Made by a program: the position numbers and the translations under genes. This document shows, piece by piece, positions 45,169 through 55,935 of a DNA stretch of 64,000 bases; the stretch's first letter is position 1, and the number at the start of each line of letters is the position of its first letter. The notes under the pieces are model-generated. The model saw only the letters and a list, made by a program, of their open reading frames with translations, had not been told where the DNA came from and did not search any database. Source of the stretch: Aradus depressus (Eukaryota; Arthropoda; Insecta; Hemiptera; Aradidae); assembly GCA_963662175.1 (NCBI GenBank), contig OY759224.1, positions 22,887,489 through 22,951,488 of the forward strand, written 5' to 3'.

Positions 45169-46221
45169 ATGGCCGACTATAATAGAGGTTCTCAGAGAAC
45201 GAATCCGAACAATAATGGCGGACAAAATAGAGTAACTTATGATAATTGCGAAAATAGAATAGGAGGTAATAGTCCGATGTTTAGAACGATTTTTGAAAGG
45301 AAAGTTCCGGAATTTGCAAATAAATCAAATGAAAATCCTGCAGAATTTATAGAAGAGGTAGATAATGAGAGAGAAACATCAACTCCAAAAAGTATTAAAA
45401 ATAAAACGGATGAGGGCCTTCAGCCGGAGAGTGAGACGAATGTGAGTTTAAAAACAATGATGGAAATGTTAATACAAAATATGAACGCAAATCATTCGGA
45501 AGTAAGTGTTAAATTTGAGCAACAATCCAAAAATTTTAATGAAATGAACTCAAAAATTGATGAATTAAAGGAGGACGTAAGCGTAAAATTTGAAAATATA
45601 AAAAAATATGTAAACAAACGTTTCGATGAAGTAAATAATAAGATTGATAAATTTAGTGATCAAAGTTTAGAAATAAATCATAAATGTGAACAAGTAAATA
45701 ATAAGATAGAAAGTGCTGTAGAAGCTGTCGAGAGTAAATTAAATAAAAATATGAGTGTAGAGGGACAGGAAAATGGAGAAATAAAGGAAAATATAAACAT
45801 TAATAAGAAGCCAGACAAATTGAAATTTATTAAAACCATAATAACTAATGGTATTGTTATAAAAAAACATAATTATGATAATTGTAGAAAAATAAAAGTA
45901 TTATATCATAAAAAGATCCCTAACTTAAGAAAACATAAAAGAAATAAAAGTAAGAGTCCTAAAAAATTTGGATGTAGAGAAATAAATTCAGATAAATGTG
46001 TAAATATAATTAACAAAAGTTACAGTTATAAAAATTATAAGAGATCAAAGTTCAAACATAATAATAAAGAATATTTTGAAAATTCAAAAACATTATACCT
46101 AGGTCAAAGGCAGGAACAGAAAGACAGAAAAATAATTATAAATAACAATCATAAATATCGGAGAAAAGATAATCGTAAACTAAATTATAAATATAAAAGA
46201 AAGAAAATAATAAGTGTTTAA
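45169..46221 (+). CDS. Gag-like coiled-coil protein of element B
   Basis: 350 residues from ATG 45169 (MADYNRGSQRTNPNNNGG). Residues about 90-200 form a coiled coil with repeats of the type FDEVNNKIDKFSD and CEQVNNKIESAVE. Residues about 215-350 are highly basic with many Lys, Arg, Asn and Tyr. No zinc knuckle, protease or RT. The layout matches the element A protein (1001-2110). It is probably a nucleic-acid-binding structural protein, which is an inference. Confidence 0.65.
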   Translation: MADYNRGSQRTNPNNNGGQNRVTYDNCENRIGGNSPMFRTIFERKVPEFANKSNENPAEFIEEVDNERETSTPKSIKNKTDEGLQPESETNVSLKTMMEMLIQNMNANHSEVSVKFEQQSKNFNEMNSKIDELKEDVSVKFENIKKYVNKRFDEVNNKIDKFSDQSLEINHKCEQVNNKIESAVEAVESKLNKNMSVEGQENGEIKENININKKPDKLKFIKTIITNGIVIKKHNYDNCRKIKVLYHKKIPNLRKHKRNKSKSPKKFGCREINSDKCVNIINKSYSYKNYKRSKFKHNNKEYFENSKTLYLGQRQEQKDRKIIINNNHKYRRKDNRKLNYKYKRKKIISV

Positions 46222-47398
46222 CCGATGAAATTTTGGATATTAAAAATTGCTTGTCTAGGATTATGATCTGGAACTATAAAATGTAAACATTAAAATTAAT
46301 AAAAAAAAATAAACATAGAAAGTATCAGTCAATATGTTAAATTTTGTCGAAATGAATAATTGCAAAATAAAATGATATAATTAATTAATGAAAAATGTAC
46401 CTGAGATTTGATATCACAATTTTGTCTGTCAAGAATTGTTTGCGTGTAAAATTTGAGTTAATAAAAATCAATAAAAAATTAATGTAAACAAAGAAGTTGT
46501 CACTCGAGATGTAAATAGGGTCTAATTAATAAATAATTGAAAGTAAAGAATAAATTAAACTAAAGTTAGAAATAAAAATATGGAGCGTAGTTAACATGAT
46601 ATGTCAACCAAGTCTAGGTTGAGGAGACGAACTGATGAATAGATAAAGGATAAGACAGCTATTTAGAGTCTGTTATGATAAACAACTGATATTTGTAAAC
46701 AGTCCAACAAGTGTCAATATTGGGTGTGTGTATTTTATTTTATGGTATGTCTTGTTATTTTTTTTTAATATGATGTATGCTATTTTGTTGTATTATAGTG
46801 GTTGTATTATAAAATAGGTAATAATGACCAATTTTGGGTCTGAGACTGATTAAGAATATGATAGTGGGTGATGTTCTGTCATAGAATAAAAAAAAAAAAT
46901 TATAATAATTAAATTAGATGTAAATAATGTTTAGTTTACTCTGCACTCTGAACAGAAAATTTATTATTTTTAAATGTTTTTAAATAAAAACATATTTATT
47001 TATTGGAATATTATATTTATGGTGGTTATTTTATGGGAGATTTTATATAAGGGTTAGTCTCGAGATGAACTATTTATTGATATTTATGCATGCGTTTTTT
47101 TTTTATGGTATTGGTGATAAAAATAAAATATTAATAATAAAAAAAAAAAAATTAGTTTAAAGGGTTTGTTATTGTTATTAAATCGTAATTGTCAACAACG
47201 TGGGCCCTGTTGATTTAAGGAGTTTGGCGTCCTTACGGAAACGAGCTATATTAACCCACAAATGGTTTTTGTTTTGAGCAATAATCGCTCGTAGGTTCAG
47301 AATAATAGATTGATAAAAGGAATTATCCTAAATTGGATAATAAAAAAATAAAAACATATAATATTGAAATATAACCTTGAACGTAATTCTGTATAATA

Positions 47399-47434
<36 letters not shown>

Positions 47435-48537
47435 TAAGTGAAACGGGGAAAATGTTATAAGAATATTTTTTTTAAGAATATCATCTTAAAAGCATTATAC
47501 AAAAATTAGTACAGTAAATCAATAGGGAAAGTAAGTCGAAATAGTGTAAATAAAAGTAGTAAAAAAATAAAGGAATAAAAGGAACTGAAAATATAAATAA
47601 TTATCCGGGTTATGTCTAGTTGTTGTAGAAATGATGGAAATAAATAGACGAATTGAGAAAAGTAGCATTGATATTGGTAAATGGAATATTAAATAATAAA
47701 TAAATATTGTAATGAAGGAAGTAAATAAGAAAAAGAGGAAATATAAGTGGTAGGATGGAGTGTGGTGTAATTTTAATTAAAATGAAGGAATAATGTATGA
47801 ATATTAAAAAAATTAGTGGCATAGCCGACAGTGTAAGAGAATTTGTGTGAGTATATTTTTTTGAAGTAGGTAAAAATCCAAAGAGATTGGGATGGTTAAA
47901 AATTAATACCAAGGAAGATTATCTATTTAATTTTAGATTATATTTAGGAGTGTGGGTAAATTGTATGGCAAATTAATGATTAGTGTTGGAATTTTGAATG
48001 TAGAATTTGCGTATGGAGAATAGAGTAGTGGTAGATAGAAGAAATGAGAAGGATAAAGTAATATAAGAAAGTAAATCTAATATAACATTATGGTAAGACG
48101 TAAACAAAATAATTAAATTAGATTTGTTACCTAATTGTTGTGTAATATTATTAAAGAGAGTTACCTTGAAGAATGTATTCCATAATAGATAAAGAAAATC
48201 ACATATAAATTAAGTTCTTAGCTTGAAGCACATTACGATTCGAATTTCATTTTTATCAGTAAATACAACATAAATTTGAAATAACCAGTATAGGTTTATT
48301 GAAGTATGTGTGGATGTAATAAAAGAAGCTGGACTCCTAGTATATCTAAAAAAAAAAAAAAAAAAATATATAATAAACAAAAATTTGTGTGTAAATAATT
48401 AATAATAGAAACTGGGTCACCATGCTATCTTGAGTCGCCAAGTTGTACATGTAACCATAAGATTATGAAATAGTTTGGTACTAAACACTAATGTAAGAAA
48501 ATGAATGATATATTTTGATATATTTAGCAGAGGACAA
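46222..48537 (+). other. Non-coding interior of element B
   Basis: 2.3 kb of AT-rich DNA with long A runs (47400-47430, 48350-48366) and no supported ORF. It ends in the short purine stretch AGCAGAGGACAA before the 3' LTR. Confidence 0.6.
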
Positions 48538-49441
48538 TGTAATGATCCATATTGTCCATTACATGAATATTTAATAAATGGAAAATAAGGGACTTAATTG
48601 CAATCATTTTATTAGACCTAAGGAAGGTTACTGGGGGTTATCAAATCGATTTGTACCAGGGTCGATATAATATCAAAATAGATCAATTCATTCATTTCAA
48701 TTATGTAATAAAATTAAATGATAACCTAATAATGTGTTAACAATAAATGTAAGCAATTAGGATTGTATACGGGAATATGTAAGTAGTATAAAAAAAAAAC
48801 AGATGTTTAGTTGTTTAAAGGCTGTAAAAATTGTGGCCAATGAGAGAGCGGAATCCAAAACGATGGAGAAGTGGTCTGTCCCCTCGTGGAAAGAGTCGTT
48901 TTATCAGCTCTGTTCAGAGGAGGTTTAGTGGAGTAGTTAGTGCCGTGAAAAGAAAAGTATGTGAGTCAGTGACAAAAAAAAGAAACCGGCTGTATGAAGG
49001 CAGAGGACATGGAGGGAGTGTTTCTGGAACATTGAACGTAGGATCAGAGAAGATGTTAACGCCAACCTGAAGAAATAAAAATGGTCTAGTCTAATATAAA
49101 ACCCCGAGGTCAGAAGACGAAGTTAGAAGACATCCTTGCAGCCCATCGCTCAACTGCCACTCTGTTTGAAAATTCACTCTCATCAAGAAAAGAAAATAAA
49201 GAGTCCAGGTTTTTATCTGTCATAAAAATTTCATGTGTGTAAAAATGTGTCACTAACCCTTTCTTTTATAAAAAAAAAATTTTTTATATTCAAAAAATAT
49301 ATTTTTTGAATCTCAAATATAACTGTAACAACTTATTTTTTGTGTATAGTTTTTTTATTATTATTATAACCAGGTCATCTTAGAGTATAATTATATATAA
49401 ATTTAAAATATAAATGTAAACGAGTAAAAACGATCGCTACA
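48538..49441 (+). repeat. 3' LTR of element B
   Basis: 904 bp, near-identical to 44124-45026. Confidence 0.9.
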
Positions 49442-49445
49442 ATAT

Positions 49446-49956
49446 ATTTAATTAAAAATACAAGGGCCAGTCGGCGTAGTTATAAAAAAAACAAAATTAA
49501 ACAATAAATAACTTCCCTGGTCTGGAGGGGAGAATGTGGAAGAAAGGCTGATGAACTGATCTCCAAATAAAGCCGAGTAGGATGGCTGAGATGATCTGGG
49601 AGGAGGCTGAGGACGCCGTCACACCAGGATGAGCCAGGTACCAGAGTTCAGAGGTCCACCGAAAGGCGATCCGGGTTGACGAGAGAAGTCGGCGACCTTG
49701 AGGAGTGTCCTGATGTCAGCGGGCTGAAGTACCATGGAAGACTATATCAAACGCTGTCCGGCGGTCATAGAACGAACCTCTCCCCACTCCCACATTCATA
49801 GCCCCTCCCAAAAATTGTTAAAAATAATCAGAATAATGAATAAAAATGAAACTTAATAATAAATTACAAAAATGATATTGAAAATAATTGTTATAATAAT
49901 AAGTATTACTATTAACTAAAGAAAACATAAAAAATAAACCTCTGACAAAATCAAAA
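49446..49956. other. Unidentified GC-richer segment and AT-rich spacer
   Basis: 49520-49800 is distinctly richer in GC than its surroundings (for example GGCTGAGGACGCCGTC, AGCGGGCTGAAGTACC) and has no open frame. It may be a fragment of a SINE or LINE. 49800-49956 is AT-rich without features. Confidence 0.4.
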
Positions 49957-49958
49957 TA

Positions 49959-50698
49959 CAGTAAAAGCTCTATTCGCGGGGTATATGTTCCGTAAATATG
50001 CCGCGAATACAGAAACCGTGGATATGGAATGGTAATTAGTATGGAATCATAGGGGATACGTTCCAAGGTTCCAAAATAAAGCCAATATGCATCAAAATAA
50101 AATCAATTTATTGAGAAATTCGCAACTAAAATCAATCGTTATTGTCAGCTTTAGGCAAGGGTTTAAAGAATTTAGTAATTTTTCTCGTTTTGCCACTTTT
50201 GACTTTAAATTCAGATTGATATTGAGCTGTAGCATTAATAATTTGTCTTTTAAAAATAAGGCTCCTTTCCACAGATGGATCAATTTTCATGAGGAAATCA
50301 CAAAGTTCATTTGCCATACGTAAACCTTCACTCATATTTTTCAAGTTTAAGGTCAGCTTTTCAATGCTCGTTGAAGGCTCTTCTTCAGTGGAATGTGGAG
50401 TTAACATTTCCTTTAAGTCGGTTTCGACAATGGCCTCTATATAGTGGCAGTAAGGTTTGTTTTAGTTTGACATTAGTCCACTCGGTTACATCTTTCATAA
50501 AAGCCACCTCGGCACGTACCAGCAGTATTCAAAGAATGCCGATACGTTAATAAACGACACCGAATCCCTTTCTGTTTACCGATTTCATCCGCGAATAAAG
50601 AAATTTTTAGCCGCGAATACAGGAACTGGGTTGCAATTTTTTCACCCGCGAATAATGAAAACGCGAATAAGGAAACCGTGAATAAGGAACTTTTACTG
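49959..50698. mobile_element. pogo-like DNA transposon, internally deleted
   Basis: Ends are inverted: CAGTAAAAGCTCTATTC at 49959 and the complement of CAGTAAAAGTTCCTTATTC ending at 50698. The flanking dinucleotide TA lies on each side (49957-49958, 50699-50700), typical of Tc1/mariner/pogo. It retains only the 3' part of the transposase gene. It sits 134 bp upstream of exon E2. Confidence 0.85.
50132..50407 (-). pseudogene. pogo-like transposase C-terminal remnant
   Basis: 91 residues that include MANELCDFLMKIDPSVERSL and a tail TRKITKFFKPL, like the region after the DDE domain in tigger/pogo transposases. The DNA-binding and catalytic domains are absent. Confidence 0.65.
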
Positions 50699-50832
50699 TA
50701 AACTAAATGTTGCGCTCACACTTAGTTTAGCTGGGAAAGTAAAATAATTTACTCATTATGTATTTAATATATCACAAGTATTTAAAATAAATACATTTAG
50801 TCACTAATACATTTTTTTTATGAACATTTCAG

Positions 50833-50868
50833 GAATTTCTCCTCTGTTTTATGAAAGAGGCTAAACTT
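50833..50868 (+). CDS. Microexon E2 of the modular gene
   Basis: A 36-nt exon, phase 0 to phase 0, acceptor GAACATTTCAG and donor GTAAGTATA. It encodes EFLLCFMKEAKL. Same length, phases, cysteine position and donor as E1 (22673-22708), so it is the first exon of the second module. It follows D1 after an intron of 18.9 kb filled by the 107-bp array and three LTR elements. Confidence 0.72.
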
Positions 50869-52114
50869 GTAAGTATACTGTTTTTCAAACTGAATTTTGT
50901 ATACACACGTTTCATAATATCCTCACCCAATTTTATTTTTTCTTTATAGAATTTTAAAGTGGGGTTTTTGTTTTTGTTCTTCTTTAGGTTTAGTTTTGTT
51001 TTTTGCTATGTAATATATTTTCGAATGAAGTCTACAAAGAAAAATATAAAACACAAAACAATTATTTCTCGTTTATTTCGAATCAGACTACATTATTTTC
51101 ACTTTTATGAAGGGAAAATTGTCGGCAGGGGGTCACCGGCAATGTATTTCTCCCGTACGAATTAACCAATTAAATTTTGCCAAAACCACTTGGGCTAAAA
51201 ATCAGTTGTGGACTTAAATTGGGTTTTCTGAATCCTCACACTAAACTTTGTGTTGATACATTCATTACAACGGCAGTAATTTGATGTATTGAGTTAAACC
51301 CCCCTCTAAACCCTCCTTTTCTTTAGGCAATTTGGCTGAAAATTAATAGGTGTTGTCCTTCTAGGGTTCTAGATAAACATAAAAAAGTTCGTGTCAGTAT
51401 ATTCATTATATCGGTGGTTATGTTCACAGACACACACATTATTTATTAAATTTTTGGAATCAGGGGATCGGAAAACATTAAATTCTGGTGAAAACTCGAT
51501 ATCGAATTTCATACCTATTACATAACTTCCCCTATACTTTCACAGGCTGCAAAATTAAATATTTACTGACTTCTTTCTGATTTTATTAATTTTTGCTAGC
51601 CTGCTTTCGTGATTGCCCTCATCAGGGAGTCTTGGAATTTTTTTTTTTAAAACAACATAATTTAAAATAAATAAGAAAAAATAAAATAAAAATATAATAA
51701 AAATTGAAAATGTTTTAATAAACACATTTAAAAACTAAAATTAGCTTGTATAAAACTATTCATAAAGAATTTAACTGAATGGACTAAAAATCTGAACCTC
51801 TGAATTCTCATACAAAATTCATTACATCGGCAGTTATTAGTGCTTAGGACCGCATATTTTTTTTACGTTCGCTTAATTTTTCATCTTTCCTATTAAATAC
51901 TCTATACTTTTACAACATCGTAAGAAAAATTAAAAAAAACGTTTTATTTGTTAGTTCACTATTATTTTATATGTTTGTTCAGCTTGTAAATATTTATTTT
52001 TTACTTAATATTGAATGAAATAATCTAGGATTAGAGCATAAAACTGTAAACCACAGTAAGATATTTCAAAAATCTAGTTGATGTATCTGAAGAAATAAAG
52101 TGTTGACCCTCCCG
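50869..52114. other. Intronic repeats
   Basis: 51225-51545 is a copy of the repeat with CATTCATTACAACGGCAGT (51260) and CATAACTTCCCCTATACTT (51520). Another CATTACATCGGCAGTTATTA lies near 51820. The remainder is AT-rich. No gene. Confidence 0.55.
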
Positions 52115-52860
52115 TCGCAATAATACCCGGCGTTGCCCGGGGAACTTTGACATTTCTCCTAATATCTCTCATTCGAATCCTATTCAATTCTTCAACAGTA
52201 CAATCTTGCTGTTATGATTTTCAATTATTCATATGGAATCATGCTTAAAGTCTTTTAACGGCAGACAATCCTACCAGCTGGGTTTGCAGCGGCGGACACT
52301 CCAGCTAGTAAGTGTTTAGGACCCCTGGGCACCACACCTTTCGAAACCACATCTAGAATCCTAAGCACACAAACTGACGTGTCCGCCGCTGCAAGGCACA
52401 TACTAGCTGTGGTGCCCAGCATTCCTAAGAACGTAATCGCTGTTGTGCCCAGCGGTTTTAAGCACACACTAGCTGTGGTGCCCAGCTGTTCCGAGCACTT
52501 ACTAGCTGGGGTGTATGCCGTTACAACGCCGATACTAGCTGTGGTCACAAGCGTTCTTAAGTACGCACTGGTTAGGATGTCAAGCGATGCTAAGTATTTA
52601 CTAGCTGTGGTTTCCGCCGTTGAAAGGCGCATACTAGCTGGAGTGTCCACCGCTGCAAAGCAGATACTAACTGGAGTGTCCGCCGCTGCAAAGCAGTTTG
52701 CCGTTGAAGGACTATAAGCCTTATTCCATATGAATAATTGAAAATGATAACATCATTAATGCACTGTTGAAGAAATGAATAGAATTCGATTGAGAGATAT
52801 TAGGAGAAAAGTCACACTTCGCCGGGCAACGCCGTGTATTTTCAACGGTAACACAGGCAA
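52115..52860. mobile_element. Foldback element with CCCGGCGTTGCCCGG ends
   Basis: The left arm (about 52125-52310) and right arm (about 52665-52855) are inverted copies of about 180 bp. They share TTTTCAATTATTCATATGGAA and CTCCTAATATCTCTC. The outer ends are CCCGGCGTTGCCCGG and its complement CCGGGCAACGCCG. The centre is a 33-bp tandem array. No transposase. Confidence 0.8.
52380..52700. repeat. 33-bp tandem array, about ten copies
   Basis: GTGCCCAGC recurs at 52412, 52445 and 52478 (33-bp period), with ACTAGCTGTGG as core. The unit is 11 codons, so a 112-residue frame stays open (repeat type HTLAVVPS). The opposite strand is also open, which argues against real coding. Confidence 0.85.
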
Positions 52861-53513
52861 TTTCAACGACCTTTAATGAGTACTTCACCATCAATATCGA
52901 TTGGATTAAGTCCGATTAAATTGAGTATAATTTTAATTAAAATTTTGAAGAAATGAAAGTTTTTGAAATAATATAAAAAATTAAATATCTCCTAAAGCGC
53001 CAAAAGATTCAAGAAAATTGTAAACAAAAATAGAACTCAGGAGACAAGAGGTGACAAATCTGTTGATGGTGTGAATATCGATGTACTCATATCGATCCGA
53101 ATTTCAATTTCATCGACACCTCGACAGATATTCGACAGTTCTAAATAATATATCGGTGGTCTCAAAAGCTTAATTCCTTTTTCTTTTTTTTTTTTTGTCT
53201 AAAATGATATTCCCCCTAAATTTACCGCTTTTCGAAAAAAATTCCCCTAAATCTTGGGGGAAAACCCACCACTTGGCAACACTGACTACTAGCACCTGGA
53301 CGGTGAATAATATATGAAATGAAGTAGCTACTCTAATGGATAGAGTGCGCAAAATTCACATTATCATAAAAGAAGAACCAGAATTTAAAAAGAAAATAGA
53401 GACGTCACTTGCAGGTGCCTCTGGGAACTGGAAGGTTGTCATAAAGATTCTGTGTAATTATGTATATGTATAATGTGAAGAAATTTAATTATATTTATTG
53501 TTCTCAATCGTAG
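52861..53513. other. Intronic spacer before exon F2
   Basis: AT-rich. 53200-53285 has short inverted pieces (CCCCCTAAAT with TTGGGGGAAAA), perhaps a transposon end. No gene. It ends in the acceptor TTCTCAATCGTAG of F2. Confidence 0.5.
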
Positions 53514-53625
53514 ATGATAGAAGACCAAGAACAATTTTTTTGGGATGTATGGATTACAAAGTATTCGATAATGACACAAATTAGCATGGATCTGCTGAAG
53601 CACGCCCTGAAGACATGCGAAGATG
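53514..53625 (+). CDS. Microexon F2 of the modular gene
   Basis: A 112-nt exon, phase 0 to phase 1, acceptor CTCAATCGTAG and donor GTAGATAT. It encodes 37 residues. From the tryptophan it aligns ungapped to F1 over 28 residues (W1, D2, W/F4, S15, M16, D/E17, T25, C26). It begins with ATG, but this is an internal exon by homology, so the ATG is not the gene start. Confidence 0.78.
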
Positions 53626-53844
53626 GTAGATATATTCGAAGAAATTACTAAATACTTGAAAAACTTTTGTTCTTTAATTACATGTATTACTTTATTTTTA
53701 CATTTTTCTTTTTTTCTTTGCAATCTATATACAATGTACATAATAAACAAATATCGTAAATATTTACATGAATAAATATCTATGTTATCAGCCAGCGCTA
53801 GATAGAATCCCTAGAATGTAATTAAATGTTTAAATTTTACTTAG

Positions 53845-53919
53845 AAAATCTCGAGGCCACCTCCTATTCAGACACCGAGGAGGATTGTCAGGATGGAATT
53901 GAGAGACTTCTCCAAATCG
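53845..53919 (+). CDS. Microexon G2 of the modular gene
   Basis: A 75-nt exon, exactly the length of G1, phase 1 to phase 1. Acceptor AAATTTTACTTAG. The donor is the weaker GTTAGG. It encodes NLEATSYSDTEEDCQDGIER and then LLQI, with one cysteine. A jockey fragment begins within a few bases of the donor, so the insertion may have altered the splice site. Confidence 0.62.
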
Positions 53920-53921
53920 GT

Positions 53922-54250
53922 TAGGTTGGGATGAAAGTTAATTGTCATTGAAAGGATCGGGATTCGATTAGTTCCTAGACGGTTGGGATATTTAGGTCTA
54001 TATGGAATAATTTATTAGTGACATAGAAAGGAGCATTTACAATTCGACAAAATGCTCGGATGCTGCTTATAATGGATTATTTGACTGAACCCCATAACTC
54101 GAGGCCTTATGTCCATATTGGGTGTACTATAGTCTGGTAAATTGTCAGTTTGATGTCAGTAGAATGTTTTGATTTTGTTCCAACTTGTCAATTTGAACAT
54201 TTTAAACCTTATTGTTGTTACTTCTGTATAGTATCACGTCGTGTTGTACG
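53922..54250 (-). pseudogene. Jockey-like LINE remnant
   Basis: On the minus strand, frame fragments resemble the end of jockey RT (PSRN, FVEL, YGVQSNN and neighbours, alternating frames), as in the remnant at 25795-26690. Heavily decayed. It fills the intron from the donor of G2. Confidence 0.55.
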
Positions 54251-54332
54251 TCGGCTGTAATGTGAATGTAACCTGTACACATTTCTCTTCATTTAATGTT
54301 AAACATTTTAAATCATGTTTATGCTTATTTAC

Positions 54333-55361
54333 TAGAGACCGGATTTTTATGTAAATGCATATTTTGTTTACCACCACATACGACCCAGGAGAACCATTAT
54401 CTTTCCGAATCATGCATCTAGGATACCATAGATTACATTTTATACTGCATATTTTTGCATAAAATTGAATATTTAATGGATTTTTGCATATATCGAGAAA
54501 TATCAGTAATTTAAAAATCAATTTTTGGAGGTAGATTAAAAAAAATGAAGAAAATTATAAGTTTTATTCAGTCGCTACATTAATAGAAAACGTAAACCTG
54601 GTGAAATAAATCATTCGTAAAAACTCATTGCTCTTTTTTAGTAGATTATATCAAAAAACTTGAAAGGAAAGGCATACCGTTTAATGAAAGCCTTTCAATC
54701 GTTGAAGATGCAGAAATGAAAATCGATTCCATTCCTGGCAAAACCTGTAAAGTACCTACTTAAAACAAAGAAAGATGACGTACTAGAAAAAATCATAATC
54801 AATCATAAATTGAGAACCATCAATAAAATCCTTCTATCCGAAAAAGCACACCGAACTAAATGAAAATGACATGTAAGACCCAAAACTGTTAGGTTCCCAT
54901 TACGTCTGTGAATGTCAAACGCTCTTTTTCATCGTATAAAAGAATTTTAAGTGACCGCAGACATAACTTTACGGAAGAGAATTTACGGAAGAAAAATACT
55001 TGTTTGTTAACCTAAATTATTCGCATTTGTAATAAAACTTCAAATATTCTTTATTATTTGTTTTTCTACATTTGTATTATTACGATAATTATTACATGAA
55101 TATTAATGTAAAATGTAGTTAATATAAAAAAAATAATAATAATAAATCGTGTGTGTTAAATAAAAATACCCTTAGAATTTTTATTTTTTTAAATTTCAAT
55201 TTTATTTGCATTAAAACGCATTTTTCGACATGTTTTAGAGCATATTTTTCATATTTTAATATAGGTAATATACTGCATACTACTTGCATATTTCAGCATT
55301 TTAAACTGCATATTTTCTGGAAGATTTTGGTAGTTTTTAGTGCATAAAAATCCGGTCTCTG
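54333..55361 (+). mobile_element. hAT-type DNA transposon, internally deleted
   Basis: Ends: TAGAGACCGGATTTTTATG at 54333 and CATAAAAATCCGGTCTCTG ending at 55361. Flanks are CTTATTTAC (54324-54332) and CTTATTAC (55362-55369), an 8-bp duplication with one inserted T. It contains a hAT transposase C-terminal remnant. Its right end was copied again at about 57107 in the H-exon duplication, which dates that duplication after this insertion. Confidence 0.8.
54645..55035 (+). pseudogene. hAT transposase C-terminal remnant
   Basis: Shows YIKKLERKGIPFNESLSIVE and, after stops and frameshifts, PITSVNVKRSFSSYKRILSD with RRHNFTEENL, the hAT dimerisation region. The first part mimics an exon because it follows an AG and is phase-compatible, but it belongs to the transposon. 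Confidence 0.75.
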
Positions 55362-55590
55362 CTTATTACTAAGCAATTTAAATAAAAGCATATTTTTTTT
55401 TTAGTTGCAGATTTTGAAATCAATTCCGCTGGAGAACGAGTCGCCAACATTATAAAATGCATGAAAGAAACAAAAGGTAATAATTTTATGAAGGAAAAAA
55501 TTATTAAATCAATGTGCATCTCATATACTAGCTTTGGTTGTTAATGTTCCGTGAAAATCACTGTTTTAGTGAGTCAGATGAGTAGGAGTG
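55060..55590 (+). repeat. H2-exon duplication, copy 1
   Basis: Matches about 56840-57370: hAT right half, GCATAAAAATCCGGTCTCT, exon H2, then TTATTAAAT...CATCTCATATACTAGCT and the first 108-bp units. Divergence is moderate. Confidence 0.85.
55411..55476 (+). CDS. Microexon H2 of the modular gene
   Basis: A 66-nt exon, phase 1 to phase 1, acceptor TTTAGTTGCAG and donor GTAATAAT. It encodes FEINSAGERVANIIKCMKET then K (preceded by the split Asp codon). The paralogous exon H2' shares the F, the A/G region and VANI(I/V)K. The cysteine corresponds in role to that in H1. Confidence 0.72.
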
Positions 55591-55880
55591 TCTGTTTTCC
55601 CTGTTAAACATTCTTGTCGTATTTGTATAAGAATAAGAGGAAGAATATACAGTCAAAATCAGTGTTTTAGTGAGTCAGATGAGGCCAATAGTAGGAGTGT
55701 CTGCTTTCCATGTAAAGCATTTTTGTCGTATTTGTATTGGATTAACAGAAACATATACAGTCAAAATCACTGTTTTACTGAGTCAGATGAGTCCTTCAGT
55801 AGGAGTGTCTACTTTCCATGTAAAGCATTTTTGTCGTATTTGTATTGGATTAACAAGAACATATACAGTCAAAATCCATC
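55560..55880. repeat. 108-bp tandem array, block 1 (about three copies)
   Basis: Units with GTAGGAGTGTCTGCTTTCC and ATATACAGTCAAAATCACTG. It is the same repeat as 57340-57895 and 58684-59617. Confidence 0.85.
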
Positions 55881-55935
55881 GGCAGTTATTACAATATTTG
55901 AGTCCAGTCTAAATTCAAAAACCCCATTTACTCCC

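Larger units (their letters stand above)
44124..49441 (+). mobile_element. Gag-only LTR retrotransposon (element B), complete
   Basis: LTRs of 903 and 904 bp (44124-45026, 48538-49441), TGTAATG...GCTACA. They differ by two substitutions and one T. Flanks carry ATAT on both sides (44120-44123, 49442-49445), consistent with a 4-bp duplication, though the left flank is AT-repetitive. The 3.5-kb interior has one ORF (45169-46221) and no pol. A non-autonomous partner element like element A, moved in trans. Confidence 0.9.

Noticed and set aside
52255..52717. ORFs of 112 and 131 residues on opposite strands
   Set aside because: Both arise from the 33-bp array of the foldback element.
54645..54760. 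Phase-compatible exon candidate between G2 and H2
   Set aside because: It lies inside the hAT terminal repeats, and its protein continues into the hAT dimerisation region, so it is transposase.
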